From Byssothecium circinans (taxonomy: Eukaryota; Ascomycota; Dothideomycetes; Pleosporales; Massarinaceae): 64,000 nt of DNA. The translations under genes and the position numbers were made by a program. Position 1 is the stretch's first letter. Every line of letters starts with the position of its first letter. A model generated the notes under the pieces. The model saw only the letters and a list, made by a program, of their open reading frames with translations, was not told the DNA's origin and did no database searches. Shown piece by piece: positions 22,233 through 32,600 of the stretch. The stretch lies in the NCBI GenBank assembly GCA_010015675.1, contig ML976998.1, forward strand, positions 153,402-217,401, in the 5' to 3' direction.

Positions 22233-22284
22233 CACGATGACGACGACGATGACGATGCCGATGCCGATGACGATGACGACGACG
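22233..22284. repeat. GAT/GAC/GCC trinucleotide tract
   Basis: About 17 consecutive triplets drawn from GAT, GAC and GCC in non-coding sequence; an imperfect trinucleotide repeat. Confidence 0.75.
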
Positions 22285-23279
22285 GCCGCATATAATTATT
22301 CTATAACTAAACGTATAAACACATAACCTTATAACTTACAACCCTACAACTTCAGAAAATCCATGTATATAACGAGAATGGGGATGTGTGGTGTGCTTGC
22401 TTTATACGTTGGTTTTCACGGCTGTTTTTGAAGAGTTTTGCTTAACTTGTGTTTTTGAAATGATAAAAATATATCTCCACCAGTCCTTCTTTCGCAATAG
22501 AAGGTCGTAGAACGAGATTGTTGAGGTGCCTGCTCTCTTGTACAGTACATGTACGGTATATTAGATAGATAGAGGTGTGGGATTCGTGGTTGGTGGCTGG
22601 CTATGGTTGGCATATGGATGCATGAATACGGTCTATTCTAACGAGAATACACACAGGCGCCTGAAAAAGCATACTGGTACAGAGTTGTTGCTTATGCGGA
22701 ATGCGGAATCGTCTCGAGCTTGATTAGTTAGTTAGTACGGAAACTATTTACGCGCCAGGACGGCCGACGAGAGAAGGAACGGGATTTCCGGCGCGTACTG
22801 TACGGATGGGAAATTAGAAGGAAAGGACCATGGGAAGGAGGACGTTTCGCGGTATTGATTCGAAGTGGATATTCTTCTGGTATTTTGCGGTGGGCGGCGT
22901 TATGGGTAGAAGACATGATTGGAAGTGGGGATGTCTTTTCTTGAGCCTCTCCTGTGTTGGGGCCAATGATTTTGTTCTTTTCTTTGGGCTTGTATGTGAG
23001 GTATACTTCGTATCATGCACAAGGAACGGTCCTGATGAATATAAACCATTCTCCGTGTCTGTCCCTGTAATGTTTGTTATACCTTGGATGATGTAACACG
23101 CGTACCCCCCAGACTAACAATGTACCTCGTCGTATCTACAACCTTCAACTATGAACCTCGACTGTCAATGTCAATATTACTACAAGGGCTTCTTAATACC
23201 TACTCTTCTACTCTCTTTGCACAAAAGGCGTCCATACAACTAATACCCCGCCTCATTCAACCCCCCTCCGGTCATCAAA

Positions 23280-23557
23280 ATGCCTAGCCAGCACTACCAC
23301 GCTGATTTCGGCAAGGTGTATGTTAACGGTGAGTACCTCGTACTTTATATTCCATTGTGCTGTTTTGTTCTATAGTTCGAGTAGAGACTGAGTATAGCAT
23401 AGCTAGCCCGGTATCTTATCCCGGTGCTACCACGAGGAGGAACGTCGGAGGGCCAGAGGAATATATTCGCCACTTGACGGTTACTAAGAAGGTTGTGGGT
23501 GAAGTTATTGGTGCGATGAATGCTAGGGGTAAAGCGGTGGGTTTGAAGAGATGGTAG
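23280..23557 (+). CDS. Small hypothetical protein (76 aa)
   Basis: Exons 23280-23328 and 23376-23557, joined over a 47-bp intron with GTGAGT donor and CTATAG acceptor, in phase. The product begins MPSQHYHADFGKVYVNVRVE and ends with a basic amphipathic helix (TVTKKVVGEVIGAMNARGKA then VGLKRW). There is no signal peptide and no cysteine. I do not recognise it. Support comes from the clean splice pair, a CA-rich leader before the ATG, and continuous sensible sequence. It could be a lineage-specific small protein. Confidence 0.5.
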
Positions 23558-23917
23558 GGAAGGTCGTTGGGTCTGTTTGGTGGTGGGCGCGATACTTATG
23601 TTGCGGAAACGTATTGTTTGACTTCAGCTGTGTGGCCTAGGTATTTTATCCTTTGTATAATTGTAGCTGGAGGTTATTCTAATCGAGTTAAATCGATAAT
23701 GTTATGATTAAAAGCCGTCCTGCGATTGAGTCTTGGACCTCTTCTAGATAATCGTTGTCACCTAGCTGGATTTAGCGAAATTTGCATATATGCATACCAG
23801 GCACGTCTAAATGAAATCTTCATGTCCCCCACATGTAACCACAGCCCCACATCCTCTCGACCTCTTTAAACCCGCCTTCACAGTACCTACCCCGGAAACC
23901 CCAAAGCCCCAAACAAA
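23558..23917. other. Intergenic region
   Basis: 360 bp; promoter and CA/CC-rich leader of the secreted-protein gene at 23918. Nothing else seen. Confidence 0.5.
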
Positions 23918-24464
23918 ATGCTCCTCTCAACATTCACCGGTCTCCTCCTCGCGGCAGCCACCGTTTCGGCATCTTCTCGCCACATCCGCCAGACATCAAA
24001 TGTCGTCTTCAAAGTCACAGACTTCGCCGCTTTCGAAGCAGACCCCTACATCGACGGCGCAAAGTCAAACCTCACCTTCCATGTCTCCGACACACGACCG
24101 GGCTTCGAAGCGGAAACGAATTGCGTGGTGCCGAACACGTATTTCAACCTCCACGCCATCAGCGCGTTGTTCGACGTCTGCGAGAAAAAGGAGCTCGATT
24201 TCAGCTATAGTTATGGATTGACGGGTTTGACTGTTCGGAGGGGGTGGCGGGCTAATGAGTGAGTTGTTGACGCTGGCTGTATAAGAGGGGATGCTGATGG
24301 TTGACAGGACATCATATGTGACGGGCTCGGGGTCGCAGACTTGGGGCTGGAAGGAAGAGGGCCCTGGTGCGAATGTGACGACGTTTGCGGATGGGAAGTT
24401 GTATGTGCGGAAGGAGGAGTGGCTTTTTCCTGTGACTAGAGTCGCGCCTGGCACGCCTCCGTGA
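23918..24464 (+). CDS. Small secreted protein, AA1-like (Alt a 1-like) fold candidate
   Basis: Exons 23918-24258 and 24308-24464 encode 165 residues. MLLSTFTGLLLAAATVSA is a signal peptide, followed by a mature beta-rich chain. Motifs such as VVFKVTDFAAFEADPYIDG, KSNLTFHVSDTRPGFEAETN, LDFSYSYGLTGLTVRRGW and TTFADGKLYVRKEEWLFPVT fit the AA1-like family, related to the Alternaria allergen Alt a 1 and common in Dothideomycetes. Only two cysteines are left after signal cleavage (NCVVP and DVCEK), enough for one disulfide. The family includes secreted effector-like and cell-wall proteins; the function of this member is unknown. Family assignment is from pattern only. Confidence 0.72.
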
Positions 24465-24709
24465 GAGGTGCACGATGCGTCGCGGTTTTTGTACGGAATG
24501 TAGTGCCGGATGTAGCATCCATCAGGTGTACGTGAAATCCTATGAATGATTCAGCTCAAGGTTAGCGAGACGTTGGTGTCATTGTGGGTCGGTGGAGAGT
24601 TCGGTGAAAGGAGACTAGCGCTAGGATTGATTCGGCTAGCTTTGTTTACGTTTGTTGTTTGCTTCAATGTTGCGATTTCTTCTCTTCTGCAACATCAGAC
24701 CACACGATA

Positions 24710-26700
24710 ATGGAGTCGTATAATCTGAAGACGGCTTCGACATACATTAATAATTTGCTTCTTGCGCGTGGTTTACTGCGCGATGGAAAGCCCATACAGT
24801 TTGCGCATCCGTCGCGAGGAGAGGGTGGAAAAGAAGTTACCATGGCCCAAATTATCAACCTGGTACACGACCTTATATTGAAACGAGATGTACGTATAGG
24901 TGATATGATATCTAACATGAACTATGCTAATGAATACAGCGCGACCAAGAGCACCGCGAAGCCATCGCAGGAACCCTCCGCGCCACCCGCTCAGACGCAA
25001 CCCGCCAGACGCTCGCCATCGAGAAACTCCAAACCCGCAATGACGACCTTTCCCGGCAACTCTCCCTCGCGCAATCACAAGAGCGCTCCGCCCGCGCCGC
25101 CCTGCGAACCGCCGAATCGACGGCACGAAGTTTGCGCGAGGAAATGGTGCGCTTGAAGACGACGGTCCAGCAGGTGCGCACGAGCTGCACCAACGACATA
25201 CGGAAGCGCGATGTGCAGATACAGAAACTGAAGAGCCACTTGACGAGCCAACAACGGGGAAACAAGACAGGACTGGTGGGCGCGAGCATTACCATCAACC
25301 CTGGAGTGACGGGTCTGGGCGGGATGGCGATAAGTGCTAGGGATGATGGGCCGGATGTCGACGACCCGGAATACAGCCTCAAACAGGAGACGACCGAGTT
25401 CCTCACGCAATTAAGCCAGAGCTTGAGCGACGAGAATGACAACCTGATCGGACTGGTACGGACCACAATCACCACGCTGAAAGAGCTACAAGGCATGCCA
25501 GAAGGGCAAAGAGATCACAACGAGGAGGGTCTGTCAACAATTGGGGAAGAAGACGAAGCTGCACGGCAGAGCATGCTGCAAGCCCTGCCCACCAGCTACG
25601 AGACACTGGCAAGCGACCTCGATACCGTGCTGGATAACCTGAAGCATCTTCTCACCAACCCCAACTTTGTGTCGCTTGAAGAGGTCGAGTCACGCGAAGA
25701 AGAGATACTCAGGCTGCGGGCAGGATGGGAGAAGATGGAGCTGCGTCTGAGGGAAGCATTCGCCCTGATGGAGACGTGGAGGAGCCGCATGGCCAACGGC
25801 GGCGATACCATCAATCTTGCCGAGCTTAAGATGGGTCTGGGACTTGGTCTTGGCCTACAGACGGTCAACAACGAAGATATTTCCGTCATCGAAGAAGAGG
25901 CGGATGACGAAGATGCTAGCTCTGTTTTTGACGAGGAACTAGACGAAAGTAACCTGCAAGACCCGCCTTCACCGGAAGCTGATAATATCCCTGAGAAGAC
26001 GGCCGGCTCAGACATGTTCAAGTTAAAGCTGCAGGCAGATCCTCCAGCGCTTAGAGAGGGCCATGGGAACACGAAGCCTGTCATGAGATCGCCGCGCAAG
26101 GTGGCCTTCTCGGCTTCAATTCCCAACACGCCCGAAATCGAGACCGAGAATGCAGAAACATCAGGCCTCGATCTGGTGGGTGTGGAGAAGCTTACACGCA
26201 CTACACCAACTTCAGAAGAGCGCAAGTCCCGATCCACCCCTCAGGACGACCGCACTCCTCGACATGTACGTTGTGACGATATCGCAGACCAGATCATCAG
26301 ACTGGCGAGCAAAGTCACCTTTTCTTCATCTCCTCTGTCTCCTACAACTCAATACATTCAACAGTTGGACCCCGCTCTCGATTCTGACGACGACCTACAG
26401 GCAAAGAAACGGCTGTCGAGCCCACATGCTCACCCCGACGAGCCATCGCCAAAGCTGACAGTGCAGGACAAGCTCAAGGCGGCCCAAGTGCAGGCGGAAG
26501 CAGCCGCTGTCGCCGAAGGATTGAACCGCAAGACGACCGAGTCTAAGCAAAAAGAAGAGGAAGAGGGTGGGGAGCGCGAGAGAAGAACGCGACGGCCTAG
26601 TCGAAGCTCGCCGAAGAAGACGCGAGTCGGCGGGCGTCCAAAGCGGAGACAGAGCACGTTGACGCCCGAGGAGCTGGACAACCTGCTCCTCACGAGGTAG
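24710..26700 (+). CDS. Coiled-coil protein with afadin/alpha-actinin-binding (ADIP) domain
   Basis: Exons 24710-24889 and 24940-26700 encode 646 residues. The N-terminus (YNLKTASTYINNLLLARGLL, then a conserved KPIQFAHP block) followed by an uninterrupted coiled coil (~60-150; AQIINLVHDLILKRD, REHREAIAGTLRATRSDATR) is the ADIP-domain layout. A second helical region covers ~180-330 (LKQETTEFLTQLSQSLSDEN, FVSLEEVESREEEILRLRAG). The rest is acidic and disordered, ending in a basic, SPKK-type tail (RRPSRSSPKKTRVGGRPKRR). Fungal members are annotated as NIMA-interacting, spindle-pole or microtubule-linked proteins in Aspergillus. A cytoskeletal or centrosomal scaffold role is therefore likely but inferred. 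Confidence 0.8.
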
Positions 26701-28731
26701 CGAAGCTCTGCTCGAGCTGACCACCTTGACCGTATTGTACGATGGAGAAGAAACTTGTTTAATAATGTGGACATGGTTACGATTCACGGCCGGTACTTGT
26801 CTTAGTATAATCTATGATTTGATCCTTCGTCTGACCCAGGCAGCACCGTTGTTTTTGCTTTGCTTGTCAGCGGTGGTTGGTGAAGTCGTGACAAAGACTT
26901 TTCCTGATTCGGCAATGGGTGATGGGAGGATGCATGAACAGTGGCCGGGGTGTGGCGCGTAGGTACAATATGGTCCCAACAGTAGTTCTCCACTCTAGGC
27001 AAGCAACTGTACGCTACAGCTGTGGTGAATGGTGATATTGGGGGCTGGAAAGTTCATTTTGCGCGGCGAATCAAGGTCATCGTACGGGGAACGGCTCGTC
27101 TCGTGTATACTTTGGACGCTGAGTAACAGGTGATAGGGATTTCCGGTGGAGCGATTTGGCAGCTCGAGAGCGATGGTCGGGTGTGCCGGCTTCTAGCACC
27201 GCTGCCCCGATATTACAGAGGAGCGAGAGTCGGGATGCTGCAGCCACTCGTCATGTGTGCCCAAGGCACAACTTCGCAAAGGCCATCTCGAATGACGCTG
27301 TTGCTCGAACCGCTGTGCCTCCCCCTCTCCCGTTCGCAGAGGCTACTCCCGTCCTTCTTCCGAACACCCTCTTCCTCGTGGACATGCAGCTCGCTGCACA
27401 TCATCAAGCCTATCTCTCGCGGTACGATAAACCTGCTCACCATATCACCACCTTACCACCTTACCACCTTCGAACGCAGCAGGTCGCCGTTGTGTTGTGT
27501 GGTTGCACGGTGCAAGCCACCAGAACAGCACTATTAGGCGCCGAGTCCCACTCGGGTTCATTTTGTGTCCAGATGACTTCCCCTTGCGTGCATTCATTGG
27601 CCGCATCTTTCAGCCCACGCTGGGCAGCCCGCAAAATGCTGCAAAAAGATACGGAAGTGGCAGGGAGCGGGGCACATGCAAGACGCATAATAGCACCGTC
27701 TTTGTACGGAAAAGTCTGCTAGTCCTGCTAGTCTTGGTGTTGAGTGCTCGTTTCTGCAGTGTGACGGAAACAAAATGCAGCTCTGGGAGGGACAGTCACA
27801 GGACGATTGCGCGTGCGCTGTGTGATTGGTTGCTTGTTTTCACTAGTGGGTCGTGCACTCTCCAGCCCCACTTTCGCATCCCCCGCTCTATCTCTCCAAT
27901 CAGACGTCGGAAGGCGGGCGCCAGGCGATACAGGCCAGCCTCTCCACCACTCCCGCATCGCGACCAAGCGCTGGAGAACTTTCGATAGACTGCAACCCAC
28001 CCGGCCACCTTGTCTTCTCCCTGCGAAATGGCTTACATGCAATTAATGAGCTTCCCAGGATCAGCGACACCCTCTCCCGAACCTGCGTAGTGTGGTGCAG
28101 CTCTGCCTGCCAATATGCCGACCGGTAAGCCCAAGCCCAGCTCGCAATGCAACCCAGTCTGTGGCCGCAATGTGCGATAAATAAAGCCCACAGGGCCGCC
28201 CCCTCTGGCCTTCTTCTTCTTTCTCTTCAGCAAGCGTGTGAATCATTGAGCTGTTGTGGTCGTTTTTTCTTGTACCCTTTTTTTACCTTCACTTCTTCCC
28301 CCCCCTCCTACACACTCGACTTCAGGCCTGGTGCCATATTAATTACTACACTTACCTACCGCCTCCGACACCCCGTTTACGATAATACGACTTTCTCGTT
28401 TGAGGAGTCATTTTTGCATACTTTTTCAATTCGATACTGTGGCCGGTCCACACCCTACAACGTAATACACAGCTCTACTTGCTCAAGACGACAATTTCAG
28501 CATCTGCCACCACACGAACTTCCACCAGACGGCAAATCGCGCAACCTCGCTTTTTTCATCCCACGCTCTCTCTTCGGGTACGGCTTTAATCAGCAAGAAC
28601 CCGCCACACGACACGACGTCTATCCATTAGCTTGGCCTGGACATTCCCTCAAACACAACAAGGAAAAGAAATTTTCTACATCTTAATTTTTTGGACTCGA
28701 AAGAAAGAGTTGGATCGGTAATTCATTCGCA
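26701..28731. other. Long intergenic region and leader of the CBM gene
   Basis: 2 kb with no supported gene. Open frames at 27130-27988 on both strands overlap each other and have no domain. From ~28200 the plus strand is strongly pyrimidine-rich, as expected for a core promoter and long 5' leader. An open frame of 179 codons (28147-28686) ends 46 bp before the next start and is probably chance in that tract. Confidence 0.45.
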
Positions 28732-29613
28732 ATGGCAGCTATTCAGCTCAACTTTACGCTCCGCACCAGCAGCGGCTGCAAGACGGTGCATCTCCTCGGC
28801 TCATGGGACAACTATGCCGGACAGCTTCCGCTTTCCAAGGACTCGAAGAAGAGCGGCGGATGGCTGGGCAGCTTCAAGTTTCAGGGGAGCATGTTGAAGC
28901 AGGGTCAGCGGTACTGGTACTACGTGCGTTCCCACTCCATTTCCTCGACCACTACAGCATACTAACAAGACCAGTACATCATCGACGGCTACCACGTCAG
29001 CCACGACCCGGCCAAAGACCACACCACGGAACCCACCACAGGCCGCAAACTCAACATCCTCGACATACCCAGTAGATCCTCCAGCAATTCCTCCTCGCAA
29101 CCCAGTTCCCGCTCGTCCTCGAACCGGCAAGAGCGCCGCATCTCCACCGCCTCCACCGCCTCCATTCCCAAAGGCCGCTCCATCTCGCCCTCAAAGATCG
29201 TCGCCCCGCGACCCGAACGCCCCCACCAAACCCGCCAAGTCATCAACACGCAATACGACAAAGCGACCCTGGAAGCCCTCTCCTCGCGCTTCGCCCGTCA
29301 CACCATCAGCCCCGCGTCCTCTGCCACCTCCATCTCCGAAGACGACAGCTACCTCGACTCGGACGAGGACTCGGACGTGCCGTCTCTGACGTCACGGTCC
29401 ACCAATTCGAGCAGTCCGAGCAGTGTCAGCTCGTCGAGTAGCTGCTGCACGTGCGAACGCTACGGCATCACGAGGACGGGGGATAGAGTCAAGCTTGACT
29501 GCGGCGGCGCGCGGTGTGGGTACAGCGACGATTCTTCAGAGTGCTCGTCCGAGGACGAGTACGTGTATGAGCAGAAGACTACCAGGAGGCAAGGTGTTGT
29601 TATCCGCACTTGA
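28732..29613 (+). CDS. Glycogen-binding-domain (AMPK1_CBM, E-set) protein
   Basis: Exons 28732-28923 and 28975-29613, in phase, encode 276 residues. Residues 1-~85 form a starch/glycogen-binding E-set domain: FTLRTSSGCKTVHLLGSWDN, then WLGSFKFQG, QGQRYWYYYIIDGYHVSHDP. The aromatic positions match the carbohydrate-binding module of SNF1/AMPK beta subunits and of yeast Crp1/Mdg1. The remaining ~190 residues are Ser-rich and disordered, with an acidic patch (SEDDSYLDSDEDSD) and a cysteine pair cluster (SCCTCERYG). No kinase-complex C-terminal domain is present, so this is not a true AMPK beta subunit. The likely role is a Crp1/Mdg1-like binder of glycogen or a signalling scaffold; partner unknown. 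Confidence 0.82.
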
Positions 29614-32600
29614 TCCCAGCACACTCAGCACGTGCTGTGCGCGACGCGACCCATTGTTCGCGACACACTAGCACATCTTTCTTATTACGATTCCCGGCTC
29701 TTCTTCTTTCGTGTTTATATTTTTTGATACGGATACCAACCTTTTTTTCTTTCCTTTCCCTTTTTTTAACCACAACGACGGACTTATCTTGGTTAAACGT
29801 TCACGGCTTCCCCACAACGACAACGACACTTGTTATACAACGCTCTTTGGATAGATGATCGGACGTGCGGGTTATCATGTCATCTCGTCTCATCTTGCTG
29901 CTGGGATATTCGAGTTATACTCTACTGCAGGGAGAGAGACACACAGACACAGGGGAGATGAAAGCAGCGATGGACTACCGCGCTCAGCGCAATGCGGCGC
30001 ATGTTTCCTTTTCTTTTCTTTCACTCTTTATCGTAGTATGGGAGATGAAATTTATGAAATTGAGCATGGCTCGTGCGCATGGATGGAATTTCTTGCTGTC
30101 TGTTGATGTGCTTGTGTGATGTATGATCGGTTGGGGTGGAGGTGGGCGAAGTATGCGCGCGTGTGTGTACATGTATGCAACGCGCATCATCTTCCCTTTC
30201 CCTTGTATCTATCCAGCTCTCTCTCTCTCTCACTTCAAAAATCCCACCGATCAATCCACATACCACGCTACCTAACTGCTACTGCATCCACACATATCCC
30301 ATTCCATTCTCTTCGCGGCTTTAATATCTTCGCTCAGCTCATCCATCCCGGAAACGAAGACGAAAAACACAGAATCCCATTTCGACGCCGTGAGACCCGA
30401 GACCCGAGATGCACCTGCCACGCCCTCATATCTCGTATCACACGCAGGTCTGTCTCCCCTCCCGTCCTATCCTCTCCGCTATCTTCTTCTCTCTCCTGTC
30501 TCCCGAATCCCAGATCCCAGATCCCAAATCCCAAACTCCCTTAATCTCAGCGTTATATTGCTCTTCCTCCTATCCCAACAAATGTGCTTTACTTGCACCC
30601 CAGACGAGTGTCAAGTACTCTATCTCTCTCTCTCTCTCTCTCTCTCTATACTCAAACTCAATACATCTAGTCTTCTGCTCACATCCGTCGTCACATCCAT
30701 TGTCACCTTCACATTTACATTTACGTTCACGTTCACATTCACGGCGTCTTTCTCGTTCCCGTTCCCGTTCCCGTTCTCGTCCCTCCATCTCAACCCCGAC
30801 CCGGCATCCGCGCTTCGCCATACATCTCCTCTCCTCTCCTCTCCTCTCTCTTAAACACGCTTCCCACAGCCGCATCCCCCCTCATGCGCGCTCTCTCCGT
30901 CCGCTTCACCTTAGCCTCGCCTCGACCGCCTCCTCTCAGCGGTGGACGTGGAGTCGTACGTGCGTCCCCACTCACTCACTCACTCACTCACTCTACGACG
31001 ACGGACGTCGGGATTCGGGATTCGTTTCAGCTTCACACTTCACACTTCAAACCTCAAACTACCTCTTTCCCCTTTGGACTGTATAATGTATAATGGAGCA
31101 GTGCAAGCGAGTGGGAGGAATCCTGCGCCGGAGGGCTTGTGTAACTGCTCGTTTTGTCTTATTTCTTGTTAGGTTCTTTTTTTCCTTTTGAAAATGGTCT
31201 TCATAAGCGTTCAGGCAGGGGATGGGAGATGGTGATGAGGAGGGACGATTTATATCGATATTGCGTATGAAGGTGGAAAGGGCGGCATAGCCCGCTTTGT
31301 TGGGGAGAAGGAGGAAGCGCGTAAAGCGGTGATGGTGGATGGGGGAACTGGAGGGGATGTATGGAAACTGGAGGAGGGGTTGGGAAAGAAAAGAAGGCAA
31401 GGGAGGGAGAGTAGATTCGTGCAATGGCGACTTCCTCTATAAGTGACGACAGTGCTATACACAAGAAAGAGAATGGGCTGACACACCTTCACATCCCAAA
31501 CAAACCTCCACCTCCCAAAAACATCCTCCCACGCTTTTCTTTCAGCCAGAAATCCCAACTTTAGTAAATTTACGACTATTCGCATCCACATACTCAAACT
31601 CCCTACCCAGCGTCACAGAACCCCAACACATCAGCAACCGAAATACTCGATGAAGCACCATCCTGCGAACCATACCCATCCACCTCGGCAACCGCATCAT
31701 ATTCCACAAGTACCAGAAATAGTATCCGAGTGCCGAAAGGGTACGCGTTGATGCGTGTCAGCGTAGCTGAATCACAAAACGGCCCCCCATTCCCATTCGC
31801 TATCCAGCGTCGGCGACCAGCTGAGCCACACGTCAACCTTACTTACAGCCTCTCGATGTAAGCGGCGAGTTGCGCAGTCCCCCTCGTATTGCGTTTCAAA
31901 AGTATTTGATGGGATCATGGGGTGGTGCGTCGCTGCGCTGGTCGGGAACCCCAGCTACCATCAACTCGGGGTCGAAAAATCGAGATGGTTTATCGTACGT
32001 TGAAGGCTTACGGCATACGTTGCGAGGAAAAGAGGCGAAGGGGTGCAGAGTTCGTGGGTTACGAGTTGAGGTATAGCGTACGATGATTGTCGGCTTGCTA
32101 CTAAGGGGGGCTAAAGTTGTTAGGGTCTCCTGGGTAGCATGGTGGACCAGGGCGATGGGATTTCGAGAGAGCATGGATAGAAGGACTGGAAGACCATCTT
32201 GAGATTCCCCCCCCCTCCCCCCGCGGGTTTTCCCAGGTGAGGGAGAACAGAAGGGCTGTCGGTTGGGACAGAGGACAAACGGATGGTATGGTTGAAGGCA
32301 TATAGACAGGGGTGGAAAGTAAGAAAGCGGGGAAAGATACCAGACCCCGGACTAAACCGCATGATGCATACTTTGTAAAGAATGGTGCATCTCATTGGAA
32401 ATCGCGATGAGCCAATCATGTGGGCAATTTCGAACGCCTTTTCGCAGCGTACTGTGGGCAGGAGTTTGCCTGAAACTGGGCGAGCTCGAAAACCGTCCTC
32501 ATATTAATTGACATGCTGCGAGGAGCAATGCCGCGAAATGGATGTCGATAGCCTGAAAGCGAAGGGGGAGTACGGCAAAGTATATGCATGGCGGGGACCG

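Larger units (their letters stand above)
21676..23279. other. Intergenic region rich in short tandem repeats
   Basis: 1.6 kb without a supported gene. It holds four TGGTC units (21771-21790), three CGCAAA units (21940-21960), a T/C-rich block (~22010-22190), and a GAT/GAC/GCC trinucleotide tract (22233-22284). The T-rich block probably belongs to the F-box 3' UTR or to the leader of an unseen transcript. Confidence 0.5.

Noticed and set aside
25596..26237. 213-codon minus-strand Ser-rich frame
   Set aside because: Antisense of the Glu/Asp-rich ADIP protein, which yields Ser/Leu-rich translations.
28147..28686. 179-codon frame just upstream of the CBM gene, possible upstream ORF
   Set aside because: Lies in pyrimidine-rich leader, no domain, no sign of conservation visible.
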